Source: Lolium rigidum
Lineage: Eukaryota > Streptophyta > Magnoliopsida > Poales > Poaceae
Direction: 5' to 3'
Length of the DNA: 64,000 bases
Assembly: GCF_022539505.1 (NCBI RefSeq)
Contig: NC_061514.1
Coordinates: forward strand, 330,505,090 to 330,569,089
Below the pieces are notes generated by a model. It had not been told where the DNA came from. It made no database searches and saw only the letters and a list, made by a program, of their open reading frames with translations. A program made the position numbers and the translations under genes. Shown one piece after another: positions 19,849 to 32,739 of the stretch (position 1 is the first letter of the stretch; every line of letters begins with the position of its first letter).

Positions 19849-22337
19849 ATGTACAAGAGTGAGCTTCTTATTCTATTTCCTAATTTAAAACATGGATTGT
19901 TTGATGCGAAAATTAAAAAACCTATGGAACCTTATTTGCATGCTAGTAGCGATGTTATTAGTATGAATGCAATTACTGCTAATGCTATGAAGAAGTCTAA
20001 GCTTGGGGAAGCTAGTTTTTGTGGTCTTTTTAGCTTCCCATCTTTAGGGGAGAAAATTTGTTCGATAATGCTTTATCTCCCATATGCGATAACTCTAATA
20101 ATGCTTCGATATTTTAAATCCACCTGCTGAAAGTATTCCTTATAAAATACCCATGAAAATTATTGAACGTGTTATGGACAACCACTATAAAGGAGATGGA
20201 ACTGTCCATCCTAGAGATCATTTACTTGTTTTTGCACGAATTATGTGGGTTATTCAAGTGTGCAGGTATCTCTATGGATGAAGTGAGGAAGAAGCTATTC
20301 TCCGTTTCATTTGTCCGGTAAAGCAGCGCATTGGTATAAATTGTTGGAGAATAGGCATTCTCTTGGTTGGGAGGAAATTGCATCTCTCTTTTATTCTAAA
20401 TTTTATCCTCCGCATGAAGTGCATATTGATAGGAATTATATTTATAACTTTTATCCTCGTGATGGAGAGAATATTTCTCAAGCGTGGGGGAGATTGAAAT
20501 CACTAATGCTCAAATGTCCCATTCATGAGCTCCCCGTAATGTTATTGTTAACAATTTTTATGCGAGGCTTTCGGGACAACACAAGGACTATCCGGACGCG
20601 TGTTCGGAGGGATCTTTCACAAGCAAGGAGGTTGAAGCTAGGTGGGATCTCCTTGATCGGATTGAGGACAACGCTGAAGGATGGGAGAACAATGAAGGTA
20701 AAGAGTCGGGTATAAATTATGATTATGAATGCATTGAAGCTTTTATGGATACCGATAAATTTCGAAATATAAGTGCCACTTATGGTCTTGACTCTCAAGT
20801 TGCTGCAAATCTTTATAAAGCCTTTGCTTCTCATTTCGAATTGCCTAAAAATAATTTTGATAAGTATCATGAACCTTTTAAAGAGGCTTGCATGAAGAAT
20901 GAAATTGTTGTTAATTATTGCAATAAGCATGCTCAAACTCCTAAGAATTCTATTTCCTATAAGCATGTTAATTTTTGTGGAATACATAGACCTTGTGGAA
21001 TTAATCAAATCAAAGATGAATATTGCATCCATCATGCTAATGAAAAAACTAGAAAGTGGTTTAGGGCTCTAGATGATCTTGGTAAAAAAGTTTGTGCCCT
21101 CTATCCTTTTATTTGTGAAGTTTGCCATGAAGTGGGTCATTTTAATTTTCAATGTTCCTCCAGTGATATTTTGAACCCAATGAGTGCTGCAAATTTGTAT
21201 TGTGATGATGAAATTACTCCTAATCAGCATGATGAACTTACTTTATTTTTGGGGTGTGAAGAACTGTCGAGAAAAATCTCTTGGTTACATATGAGTGATC
21301 TTGATATTGATGATGTCCTGCATGGGTGTTTTTCTTATTGCATTGATAATAGCCATACAAATACTTACATACAAAATATTTTAGAAGATGACACCTTGCC
21401 AAAATATGATAGGACCGCTGTGTGTTTTCAACTAATTAATGAAAAGGAGGGATCCTCCCAAGTTTCTTCTATTGTTTCTGAAAGTAAATCAGGTTATGCG
21501 GACAAGCCACCCTTCAAGCCTCTCCCTCCTGAAGAAGGGAACGAGGAGAAGGAAGAGAAGGAGAAGAAGAAGGGAACGAAGAAGAAGAAGAAGAAGAATA
21601 AAAAGAAAGAGGTAACATCATATCCCCGCGTATATGAGATAACAATAGGTAACCGTAAGTATGTTGCTCCTAATGATTATTGTGATAATGAATCTGAATA
21701 TGATGATCTTCCTATGCCCTTTACATACATTAGCAATCATGATTTGAATGAGCACACTACTTTTGATATTGCAAATCTCCGGGAAATTAATTCTGAAAAT
21801 GATGACAATGTGCCTCCGATCCCTAATGATTATTATAAAGAATGCTATGATATAGGTTCTAACTATCCTTATGAAACTTGTCATAGTCATGATTGGGTTA
21901 CTAAAAACAATTCCCTTAATAGACAACTTGTTTACCATGTTCAAATTCTTGATAATAATCTTGCTCCAATTACTATTAATGAGAATAACTCTTCTTACGC
22001 CAAATTTAATGATACTTCTATGCATATGAACCATGATAAGAATGTTTTAAGTGATGGGTATATTGTGGATTTCATCAATGATGCTACTGAAAGTTATTAT
22101 GAGAGAGGAAAATATGGTTGTAGAAATTTTCATGTTACTAAAATGCCTCTCTATGTGCTGAAATTTTTGAAGCTACACTTGTTTTATCTTCCTATGCTTG
22201 TTACTTTGCTCTTCATGAACTTGTTTATTTACAAGATTCCTATGCATAGGAAGCATGTTAGACTTAAATGTGTTTTGAATTTGCCTCTTGATGCTCTCTT
22301 TTGCTTCAAATACTATTTCTTGCGAGTGCATCATTAA
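19849..22337 (+). pseudogene. gag of element B with acidic C-terminal extension, broken
   Basis: The ATG at 19849 opens MYKSELLILFPNLKHGLFD, shared with element D. Frame changes follow near 20050-20300. The capsid (Retrotrans_gag) part is readable at 20311-20520: SGKAAHWYKLLENRHSLGWE, SLFYSKFYPPHE, QAWGRLKSLMLKCP. After another shift a 530-codon frame runs 20745-22337. It contains CEVCHEVGHFNFQC (C-X2-C-X4-H-X4-C zinc knuckle, about residue 125), an Asp/Glu-rich stretch, a Lys-rich run (about residue 280), and a hydrophobic C-terminal segment (KLHLFYLPMLVTLLFMNLF). No protease or polymerase follows. Confidence 0.8.
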
Positions 22338-23926
22338 AACTGCTGAGCCCATCTTAATGGCTAAAAAGAAAGAACTTCTTGGGAGATAACCCATGTGTTA
22401 TTTTGCTACAGTACTTTGTTTTATATTTGTGTCTTGGAAGTTGTTTACTACTGTAGCAACCTCTCCTTATCTTAGTTTTGTGTTTTGTTGTGCCAAGTAA
22501 AGTCTTTGATAGTAAAGTAAGTACTAGATTTGGATTACTGCGCAGAAACAGATTTCTTTGCTGTCACGAATCTGGGTAAAATTCTCTGTAGGTAACTCAG
22601 AAAATTATGCCAATTTACGTGAGTGATCCTCAGATATGTACGCAACTTTCATTCAATTTGAGCATTTTCGTTTGAGCAGGTCTGGTGGCCTAATAAAATC
22701 CATCTTTACGGACTGTTCTGTTTTGACAGATTCTGCCTTTTATTTCGCATTGCCTCTTTTGCTATGTTGGATGAATTTCTTTGATCCATTAATGTCCAGT
22801 AGCTTTATGCAATGTCCAGAAGTGTTAAGAATGATTGTGTCACCTCTGAACATGTTAATTTTTATTGTCCACTAACTCTCTAATGAGTTGTTTCGAGTTT
22901 GGTGTGGAGGAAGTTTTCAAGGGTCAAGAGAGGAGGATGATATACTATGATCAAGGAGAGTGAAAGCTCTAAGCTTGGGGATGCACCCGGTGGTTCACCC
23001 CTGCATATATTAAGAAGACTCAAGCGTCTAAGCTTGGGGATGCCCAAGGCATCCCCTTCTTCATCGACAAATTATCAGGTTCCTTCTCTTGAAACTACAT
23101 TTTTATTCGGCCACATCTTATGTACTTTACTTGGAGCGTCTGTTTGTTTGCTTTTGTTTTTGTTTGTGTTTGAATAAATTGGATTACATCATGCTTGTGT
23201 GGGAGAGAGACACGCTCCGCTGGTTCGTATGAACACATGTGTTCTTAGCTCATAATATTCATGGCGAAGTTTCCTCTTCGTTAAATTGTTATATGGTTGG
23301 AATTGGAAAATGATACATGTAGTAATTGCTATAAATGTCTTGGGTAATGTGATACTTGGCAATTGTTGTGCTCATGTTTAAGCTCTTGCATCATATGCTT
23401 TGCACCCATTAATGAAGAAATACATAGAGCATGCTAAAATTTGGTTTGCATAATTGGTCTCTCTAAGGTCTAGATAATTTCTAGTATTGAGTTTGAACAA
23501 CAAGGAAGACGGTGTAGAGTCTTATAATGTTTACAATATGTCTTTTATGTGAGTTTTGCTGTACTAGTTCATCCTTGTGTTTGCCTCAAACAACCTTGCT
23601 AGCCTAAACCTTGTATCGAGAGGGAATACTTCTCATGCATCCAAACACTTGAGCCAACACTATGCCATTTGTGTCCACCATACCTACCTATACTACATGG
23701 TATTTCTCCGCCATTCCAAAGTAAATTGCTTGAGTGCTACCTTTAAACAATTCAAAATTTATTACCTCTGATTTGTGTCAATGTTTTATAGCTCATGAGG
23801 AAGTATGTGGTGTTTATCTTTCAATCTTGTTGGGCAACTTTCACCAATGGACTAGTGGCTTCATCCGCTTATCCAATAATTTTGCAAAAAGAGCCGGCAA
23901 TGGGATTCCCAGTCCCAAATTAACAA
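22338..23926 (+). other. Non-coding 3' region of element B
   Basis: From the GGGAGATAACCCATG motif just after gag onward, this is homologous to the 3' region of A, C and D. It includes AAGCTTGGGGATGC copies at 22971 and 23030 and the hairpin at 23036-23056. It diverges after about 23750 and enters the gap. Confidence 0.7.
23036..23056 (+). other. Conserved hairpin in element B
   Basis: Stem GGGGATGCC / GGCATCCCC with loop CAA, identical to that in A and C. Confidence 0.65.
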
Positions 23927-24026
23927 NNNNNNNNNNNNNNNNNNNNNNNNNNNNNNNNNNNNNNNNNNNNNNNNNNNNNNNNNNNNNNNNNNNNNNNNNN
24001 NNNNNNNNNNNNNNNNNNNNNNNNNN
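23927..24026. other. Assembly gap (100 N)
   Basis: One hundred N. The sequences on the two sides are unrelated, so the gap hides at least the 3' LTR of element B and a boundary. Confidence 1.
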
Positions 24027-26100
24027 CGAAGATCCGGATTACTTCTATGTCGGTACGGATCCGGCCTGCTGATCCTGGGGCTGGACTTCTCCCTTCATGA
24101 TCAACAACAAGCGGGCCGCCCGATGGGCCACATGCCTCATCACCGTCCGTGGGCCACCCGGGCTTGCCGGATCTAGGCACTCGTCGATGGTACACCTATG
24201 AAGTATACCCACAACGAGCGGCCCGAACCCGGGTAAAAAATGCTTGTGTGTTCTTTGTTTGTGCTTTTTGCCCGTCTTAGCAGATTCCTAAGGCGGCGTT
24301 GAGGCCGGAATGCCTTCATGCTCACTACCGAAAAAACGAGGGTGTGATCATCCCCGATGTCAGCGTAGGCGAGATGCGGCAGGGTTGTTGCCCAATTGAT
24401 GTTTTTGGTGCGAGGTATCTTCTTGAAGCGGCTATGGATGATAGCTTTCTTATGGTCTTGCTCCGTGACCAAACCATTATTGTGTTCAAGGCGATGGATG
24501 TGGTTCTTTCTTCTTCGAGCATTGACACGAAGGCGAAAAATCTCGTGTTTACGTCTCCCTACTTGATATTTGTGATTCTTGAGGCTTGCCTTTTCCTTGA
24601 TCTCTCAAGAGCCACAAGACCAACGAATCTTCTTTTCAATCTTTCTCTAAGCTAGGTATCTTTCCTCATCGCTAAGAACCCTATTTTCTTGCGCCACATC
24701 CAAATGGAGAATGACCTCTAAGGCCATATATAGCTCCACTTTTGCTTTGGGGAAGAGGCTCTTACTCCATATCCTCAACTTCTTTCCGGTTTTATTGAGC
24801 TTGTGAAAAAGGCATTGAAGAAGTTAGGAACAACGATAAGCATGATGCCAGAAAGGCAACTAGTTGAGCTTGAAGTCTGACCAAAATTTTAAATTGGGAT
24901 AAGTGCAAGTAGAAGGAAGTAACTAAGCAAGATGGAGATAATTTCATGACCAGTTCAGATGAAACCTTCAAAAAGAGTTACTACCGAGTCAAGATTTAAA
25001 TATAACATCACAACTGAGAGTGATTCCATCAGAATAAAATAAAACCAAGAAACAGTCCACTTGATGCTAACTACTTTTGAAATGTAAATACAAATCATTG
25101 GAAACAACATTTTGATTTGTTACAATTTACACTAGTTTTATTGTATTTTTACGATAGTCTCTATTGGATTTCTAATTACGTTGTTTTACACTAATTTGTA
25201 TCTAGAATTTTGGACTCAAATAAGTATTTGACATTTTAGGATATTTTTTCACGTGCCACTATATTTTGGCATGTGTGTATTGCCATTTTTGACTCAGAGT
25301 ATTGTACTTGTCAACAAATTGCAGTGCAATTTTACAGTGAATGTTTGACATTTGTCATTTCTGGTAAGTCCACACCAATCTTTGCTACTTACCTATGCAA
25401 GGAAACAATACTAAAGAATAAAAATTGTGAAAAACTTTGAGTTTTTTTTTCTGTGCATATTTGGTTTTATTTATTGAAGCATACGAAATAAGTGTCAAAA
25501 GGCAACATTTGACATGTGAAGTACCTACCGAATGCGCAGAGTAACACCACCTTTGTTGTTTCTAATTTCATGTTGATAATGAAATATGAAATGGATTGAA
25601 ACCCACAGTTCTCAAAGCAAGCATTATTTGTAGTACATCAACAGTTCACCGAAACATATAAAAAACTAAGATATAATTTTGAACATACCTCTTCTAGAAT
25701 ATGAAGGTTGGCAAACCTCTGTCACCAATTATTTCATTTTGTATTTTATTTTCAATAAGATCGTCAGGCGAGAAAACTGATCTAGTGCTCCTTACACGAT
25801 AGCCTCACTAGTACCTTTAGAGGGTACTAGTTGAATGCCCGTGCTTCCCTACGAAAACACAATAATGTACTAAATATGTTTACACATGTAGTTCATCTAT
25901 TTTACTTAAAGCAGTAGTGTACTTCTTAGGACAATCAAATTACTCAGTTTAAACCGTTCGTACTCATTATTTATCTATTTTTTCTCCTCATTGGCAATTG
26001 TTGCACGTTTCCATTCCCATGATAACACTATCATTCTCCCGCCTGCTTATTCAACCTTCCGCTCACAACATCGTCTGGCTGCCTTGGAGTGGTGATGCCG
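24027..26100. other. Unassigned DNA
   Basis: The first 650 bases are moderately GC-rich with a short plus frame (24299-24655) and a minus frame (24173-24472), neither with a domain I recognise; they may be a fragment of a retroelement. From 24700 the DNA is AT-rich with no gene. Near 25840 the phrase TAGTTGAATGCCCGTGC resembles the end of a common grass repeat, but I cannot define its bounds. Confidence 0.4.
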
Positions 26101-26756
26101 CACTAGTAGGGAAAGACTCTTCAGTGGCGCACTAAAAATGGTATTCTATGGCGTATGAGCAGTGCGCCATAGAATCTACGCTACTAAAATTGTAATTCTG
26201 TGGCGCACCAGCCCATGCACCACAGAAACTATGTTTTAGTGGCGCATGGGTATGTGATGCGCCACAGAAATAGGTGCGCCACGGAGTTATTTACAGGTGC
26301 CCCACATAATTAGTGATATGTATATACGATTTCTGTACTGTCCGCTGTACAAATACATGTTTTATACATGTTTTATATAGCAATTATATAGGTATAATAT
26401 AAACAGTAATATATTTGACATGGTATATGAAAACAGACACATCACTATGTCATCACATTACTTAGAGCCCGAGATACACATAGTGATATAGTGACAAGTG
26501 TCAAATTTTTACACAAGTTTTAATTGATACAAATTTGATCATCTCTAGTTACAAATAGAAAGATAGCTGCAGTCACTACGAGCGATGAAAGTGGTCTTCA
26601 TCAGGTTCCTCCTCCACTCCCTCCTCTCTCTCGCCAGGCTCGTTTGCACTGTCCTCGAGTGTAGTGACTAAAATGGAAGAAAGACCAAAGTAAATGAAGA
26701 ATGCCAACTCAAATACAAGCCAAGTACTAAGTATCCACTAAATAGCATGTCTCGTA

Positions 26757-27935
26757 CTTTGTTGGTCGAAACAAATATTAACATTCAGGGATGGAGTCGG
26801 CGAAGCCAAGTAGGATGCATAAGAGATTGATATTTGTGTCATCACACCAGGTTCACTGGCTCCACCCTAGAGCGTACGAGTGACTAAACATTCTAGTCAT
26901 CGGCGAACTCAAATACGAGCCAAGTAGTAGCCAAGTAGTATCAACTAGATAGCATGCCTTATACTTTGTTGGTCGAAAAAAATATTAATTAACATTCAGG
27001 GACGGTGTCAATGAGGCCAGATAGGATGCACACAAGAGATTGATATTTGTGTCGTCACACCAGGCGTCGCCCCGAGTGTAGTGACAAAATATTCTAATCA
27101 TCGACACTCTGAAAACCGAAGTAAATGGAATACAATGCCTCATATAATGACACACACAGAGCAAAATGAGAATCGCAATACCACATCAAATGCGCAAGAA
27201 ATTTGCATGGACATATGAAATGATCTTACACTATCATTTTTCCATCAGATGGTGCTAGTTGTAATCATCAGTCAATGCAATTAATTAAGATGTGCCAACA
27301 GAAATAAGAGCCAACTAGTATAAACTAAATGTCATGCCTCATACATTGTTGGTCGAAACAAATATTAACATTCCAGGACGATTCCAGGACGGTGTTAGAG
27401 AGGCCATGTAGGATGCACAAGAGATTGATATTTGTGCCATCACACCAGGCTCGTCAGCACCGCCCCGGAGTGTAATGACCAAACATTTTAATCATTGGCA
27501 CTCTCGGAAAAAGACCAAAATAAACGAAGAAGGCCAACACAAATAAGAGCCAACTAGGATCAACTAAATAAATGGCTCATACATTGTTGGTCGAAACAAA
27601 TAACATTCCGGGATGGTGCAAGTGAGACCAAGTCCGATGCACAAGAGATTGATATTTGTGCCATCATACTAGGCTCACTTACTCCACCCCAAAGTTTACG
27701 GTGACTAAACATTCTAATCATCGGCACCATATCGAAGAAAGACCAAAATAAACGAAGAAGGCCAACTCAAATACGATCCAAGTAGGATCATCTAAATAAA
27801 TGCCTCATACTTTGTTGGTCGAAACAAATATTAATATTTAGTGAGGTCAAGTAGGATGTACAAGAGATTGATATTTGTACCATCACACCAGGCTCACTGG
27901 CCCCGCCTCCAAGTGTAGTGACCAAACATTCTAAT
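26757..27935. repeat. Diverged tandem units inside the CACTA element
   Basis: Five imperfect units of roughly 200-250 bases (the third is further apart, at 27342) each contain TTGTTGGTCGAAACAAAT, then AGGATGCACAAGAGATTGAT, then CATCACACCAGGCTC, then GACTAAACATTCTAATCATC. Unit starts are near 26757, 26962, 27342, 27570 and 27807. No reading frame is conserved across them. They may be amplified internal sequence or expanded subterminal DNA. Confidence 0.75.
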
Positions 27936-28501
27936 CATCGACAAGTGCAAATAAAATTAAAGACCATATGAAATGCGCAAAACGGGCTATCGAAACTAAA
28001 GAGCCACAGTTCACAAACATATTCACAGTTTTAATTTTAGTGAGTAACCATGATAGTTTGAATATTAGTGGTAGTAGGTTCTAAATTTTAGTTTCTGGTT
28101 AAATAACACTAACAATAAAAATGAATAAAATGAACAACTTGAATTCATGGTTTTAAAATCACTTGCATTTTAGATTCATGGGTTTAGTTGAATTAGGATT
28201 AGTTCCTAGTTAAATAACAATAACCATAAAAATGAATAAAATGAACAACTTGAATTCATGGTTTTAAATTCACTTGCATTTTAGATTCCTGGTTTTAGTT
28301 GAATTAGGATTAGTTCCTAGTTGAATACAATTCCTTATGAACGAAATTCACTTGCACTCTGTGAACTAAGTTGAGCACCATGCAAATTTGCTTATGAACT
28401 AAGCTGAGCACCATTTCCTTATGAACTACCAAAAGCTAAGTTGAGCACCATTTCCTTATGAACTTGCACCCAATTAATTTTAAATTCACTTGTACAATGA
28501 A

Positions 28502-29270
28502 CTAAGTTGAGCACCTGCAGGCGAGAAGAGGGGCCCAGGGTACCTGCAGGCAGAAGAGGGGCGTCGGTGGCGAGGAGGTGGCGTCTGACGGCGCTGGAGC
28601 AGCACGGGCATGGTGACGGTCGCGGCGATGAGGCGCTGCAGGTCGGCGACCGTGGCGGAGGCCACGGCGTTGGGCACCGTGACGCGGTTGGTGTAGTCTC
28701 GACTGTGGATCCAGAGGATCATCGCGTCGCGGTGCCGCCCGGGTATGATGGCGTCGACGGCCACCATCTCGCGGACTAGCCACCGGAGCCGGTCGAACTT
28801 GCCGGCCGATGCGAGCACGTTGTACTTTTGGGTGGTATGCGGCGTGCGCAACAACGGCAATAGACGAATCCCGCGGCCGCGAGGTGGTGGAGGTGGATGG
28901 TGTAGGTTCGTGTGTTGGGGAGCGCGCCCACGCGGACCATGGCGCCGAACGCGTCGAGGGTGGCGGCGTGGAGGTGGATGGTGAGGTTGTGCGCTTCGAC
29001 TAGGCGATGAGGTTCGACCGGGACGGAGGCGTGGTCCCCAGCGACAGTGAGGAGGCGAAGGCGCAAGAGCGGGGGAGGGGCAAGGGGAAGTAGGCGAGGA
29101 TGTAGGGGGGAGGGAGCCCCGCGGCGACGTATGGAGGAGGGAGGGGGAGAGAGCCCCGTGGCGACGCATGGAGGAGGGAGGGGGAGGGAGCTGCGATAGA
29201 GATATACAAACCGACCGTCGAAGGACCAATAATTGGACATATTTCTGTGGCGCACCAAGTAACGTGTGCC
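28502..29270 (-). pseudogene. PPR-like gene fragment captured in CACTA
   Basis: GC-rich coding-like DNA on the minus strand, sharply different from the AT-rich rest of the element. One frame reads LDAFGAMVRVGALPNTRTYT then IHLHHLAAAGF. This fits the pentatricopeptide pattern (F--M---G--PN--TY---L--L--AG). After a frame change another reads KYNVLASAGKFDRLRWLVRE, a second PPR-like helix pair. The upstream part is Pro/Ser-rich, as in an organelle-targeting leader. At least one frameshift and no complete array of repeats make this a fragment. PPR assignment is by motif reading only. Confidence 0.45.
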
Positions 29271-29521
29271 ATAAAAAGGTGTAATTATATGGCGCACGTC
29301 AATCCATGCGCCACAAAAATAGTGAAACCAATGATTGTGCCTGACTGGGGTGAGGTGAGGCCCACCATATTTCTGTGGCGCATGTGAAAGGAGTGCGCCA
29401 CATAAACATCTATTTTAGTGGCGCACGTAGTCTGGTGCGCCACAGATAATATTTTTATGGCGCATTGAAAATTGGTGCATCACAGAAAGACCTCCCACCT
29501 ATAACTAGTTTCCTGCTAGTA

Positions 29522-30619
29522 CGCAGATGGAAGGTGAGCACTCTCGGTGGCCCAAGTTATGCCGGTCGACTTTGTTGATGCGCTAGTGGTCTTTGTTCTT
29601 GAAGCCAGGGATGATGGCAGATTCTTCTTCAACCTCCAAGTGGAGGCCACTCTTCGAGCTCGCGGCATCGTCTCCCTTCCTCTCGGCGCCAAGTGGATTT
29701 GTCCCACGGCTACGCAAGGATGGCTGCAGTTTGAGCTCGCGTTCTTCCGGCGAGTGTAAAGGATCTGATTGTGTTTTCTTGTTTATTGTTTCCATCTTTT
29801 CGTTTTGCTGATGTAATTTTATGTGCACCCCTGATAATTAATGCATCCAGGCCCATCAGGGTCTCTCGATATGTTAAAAATAGTACAATAAAACTCTAGA
29901 TAATCGTCGACTACCAATATCTATTGTTAACAATGATAACTCTCAACAATAATCTTTAAGATAGTCAAAAAAAATCCTAAGTTGAGAAGCCTTTCAAGGA
30001 AATATAGTATACTATTACCTAGAACACATAAAGAGATGTTCGCAAAGTACTACTGCAAGTTTAATCAACTTACCAACACGAGCATACGCATTGTTCAATA
30101 GCCCTTCCAGTGGCAGCTAACTAAACTTCAGGTGCCATGTCTACCAGTCTAATTGCTGGCTGTGAATAAGTTAGTGAAAGTTCAGGGGAATAATGAGGTG
30201 CCATACCTAATTGTCATTATGATATGTTGTGTTCTGATTGTCTGAAGAAAGTAATAAAAGGTTTGTATCCTCTATCATCCCATCAGTTTCACTAACGATG
30301 GCATCTCATCAGTTTCACTAAGGATACTTCATCTCGCTATGCTTCAAACAGACATAGTCAAAGCACTGCACAAATGGAACAATACTTTACAGAAGAACGC
30401 ATAGCTCCTATCCTGATATATACACACTTTTGTTTCAGTATTCCAACCCGTTGATTAAAAACGTATAAGTCCGAAACAAAACGAGTAAGCAAAACTGAAC
30501 ATTAAACAAATGGGGCACAACTCAATTTATTTCCACAAGAAAAAATTACACAGATCAACCATGAAACATATACTGATCATATAGCTATTAAGGTGAAACA
30601 ATCAATGTCAGCTATATGG
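29522..30619. other. Unassigned DNA
   Basis: A short plus frame (29547-29759) starts just after the CACTA end and has no domain I recognise. The remainder is AT-rich with no gene or repeat I can define. Confidence 0.4.
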
Positions 30620-31568
30620 ATTTAAAATGAGGAGCGGTTGGCAAGAGCGACCAAACGACGAAACAGGTTCCTACTCCCGCCCCGCGTGGCGACGTGGGGA
30701 ACCCTAGATAGCCGCCACCGCCTCCATCCCCCACCCCTCCTTCCTCCCCCCGCCACCGCCAGGGGACGCGGCCGAGCTCTGCCTAGTCTATGCCGGAGGG
30801 GCATGCTCGTCCCCTGCCGCGGTGGATCGGCGCGGGAAGAATCCTCCCCGGTTTGGACGTGGTCCGCTCGCCGGGCACCACGGCGTGCTGGCTGCTCGGT
30901 GTGCGTTGACGTGAGCGGCGGCACGCCTAGGGCATCGGCGGCGCGGCGGACGGCGACCTGGGCGCCAGTCTGGGAGGCGTCCTGGTGATGGTGGTGGTGA
31001 CCTCCGACGGCGGGCCATCCCGGCGGTGAAGGTGCGAGGTGGGACGAACCAAATGGGTGTAAGCCCTAGTTAGTCTTCTCCTTTCCCTCTCCATCATATT
31101 GGTTGTCGCCGGTGGAGGGTCGGCCGGTTGCAAGGTGTCTCGCCGCGTTGCCTCGGCCGGCCTGGGATGGTCGGTGGCGTTGGGCCCGACCTGAATAATG
31201 TTGGCGGTCCTCGGGTTTCTCTTATGCGAAGATAGATGAAGATCTGCTTGAGGCATGTCCGTCTTCATCTGGCTAGAGTGATGAGTTCCGGAAAGCTCCG
31301 TCGACGAATGGAACAATGCTGGGTGGTGGATGTATTATTGTTGCTAGGGCTAGAGGCGTTCCTTTTTTAGAGTCTGGAGTTCAGGTGTTGTCATGGTGGT
31401 GAATGTATTACTGCTGCTAGGATTGGAGCACGATGAGCGGGACTTTCTGTTTCTTAGTTTTTTTTTTTGGTTGGGAGCATCCGTACTATCATTAGGGTAT
31501 TGCGTAGTTGCATAGGCTGGATGTAATTGATATCTTCTTGATATTAATATATGTCCTTTATCGAAAAA
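30620..31568 (+). mobile_element. Probable non-LTR retroposon (LINE/SINE-like) copy
   Basis: A GC-rich 5' part (30640-31050, CCCGCCCCGCGTGGCGACG) is followed by a tail that ends TTGATATTAATATATGTCCTTTATCGAAAAA. This is a 3' terminus I associate with Triticeae LINEs. No reverse transcriptase frame lies between the two ends, so this would be an internally deleted or short derivative. Target duplications were not identified. Confidence 0.4.
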
Positions 31569-32739
31569 TTTGAAATTTAAATTTCTCTATGCATTAGGAC
31601 AACAATTACACAATAAATAATGACTAATCATTGTAAAAAAGTAACTACTTTGTATTTTAAGCAGAGAAGAAAAAATGATTGTTCTACCTCATAAAGTCAC
31701 TGCCAATCACCCATGGCAATGGCTCGTGGTGCAAGTTGATATTCCGCACGCAATAAACTCCCATGACTTGGTATGTCCAACCTTTAGTACTTACTCAAGT
31801 GAGTCTTACAGAAGTGTCACCATCATATTTCATTGCATATTTATCGGAAAAAAAATGAGCAACCAAATTAGTGAATGTTAGAAAAAAAAAACGTGTACTC
31901 TATAACATTTCAAAGAAAATATAGTCCAGATGAGAAATTATTTCCTACATTTCACACACTCATAATGTAAGAATCTTTAGAACAACTAAATCATAGTTAT
32001 CCAGAAACGGGACAAAAACTAATACCCCTGAAAATTCTGCCACCTTTGTCAACAGGACATCCAGTGACATTCTTGCATGGTGGAAAGAAGGCCCTGATAC
32101 AGCCCCAGCCTCACCTTCCAATTGGTGAACATTGGCTACCCTCGACCAAAAGAAGCATATTTGTATCAAATAAACGCCAAAGTACCCCAACAACTACTGA
32201 ATTCTTGAGAAAAACATCCATCCATCCATGACTAAAGAAAAAGTAAAACCATGGAATATCTCCAAAAAACTGAGTAGTTGCAGTCCATGGCAATGTGCAC
32301 GAACGGGGCGTCCTCGTTGGTGGTGCGTGCAATGGCGGAGCCGGAACTTAAAGTCTCGTGTTATCATTTTAAATCTGTGATGTCAAATGCATGTATTTTT
32401 AATTATTTTTAATATTATTTGACATGATTTTTACTAGCAAAAAAAGAATTTGGCCTCCCTGTCTCAAAAGCAGGCCGCCAAGGGTGCTCGCATGAAGCAT
32501 TTCTCACTCATAAATAAGTAGTTATCACAAATTGATAAACATGCTCTGATTTCAATCCAATCCCTTTGACAAATCGGGTGTCATATTAGATATCATATTC
32601 TATATATATATAGAAATATCATAGAATAGAGATGTCGCTTTATTTTATCGCATTGGAAAAGACTATCCATATCCTATGTACCTAACCCTTCTAGGGAATT
32701 CTGTGTCAGAAAGCGTGAATATTTATTTCATTCCATTGC
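31569..32739. other. Unassigned AT-rich DNA
   Basis: No complete gene. On the minus strand near 32270-32325 a short stretch reads TNEDAPFVHIAMDCNYS followed by a possible splice-like break, and near 32050-32130 another coding-like stretch occurs. They might be exons of a decayed gene, but I do not recognise the family. The last 160 bases before 32740 are A/T-rich and end abruptly at the truncated LTR of element D. Confidence 0.35.

Larger units (their letters stand above)
18154..23926 (+). mobile_element. LTR retrotransposon B (Gypsy-type, gag only), 3' end in gap
   Basis: The 5' LTR (18154-19686), tRNA-Asp primer site, gag frame and a long non-coding 3' region are present. The 3' LTR is not seen because the N run begins at 23927. 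The gag is of a different type from A and C but the 3' region is shared. There is no pol domain. The expected right target duplication (left flank GGAAC) cannot be checked. Confidence 0.85.
26101..29521. mobile_element. CACTA (En/Spm) DNA transposon, non-autonomous
   Basis: It starts CACTAGTAGGGAAAGAC and ends with the inverted ...TTTCCTGCTAGTA, a slightly mutated mirror of the start. Both ends carry dense subterminal repeats of TGTGGCGCACC / GGTGCGCCACA in both orientations (26125-26285 and 29245-29490), the hallmark of CACTA binding arrays. No TnpD-type transposase is present. The interior holds tandem units and a host-gene-like fragment. The three-base target duplication is not clear (CCG on the left; right edge mutated). 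Confidence 0.8.

Noticed and set aside
24299..24655. 118-codon plus frame after the second gap
   Set aside because: No recognisable motif and no supporting context; left as unassigned.
30638..30988. 116-codon plus frame in GC-rich DNA
   Set aside because: Arg/Ala/Pro-rich shadow of GC-rich retroposon leader DNA, no domain.
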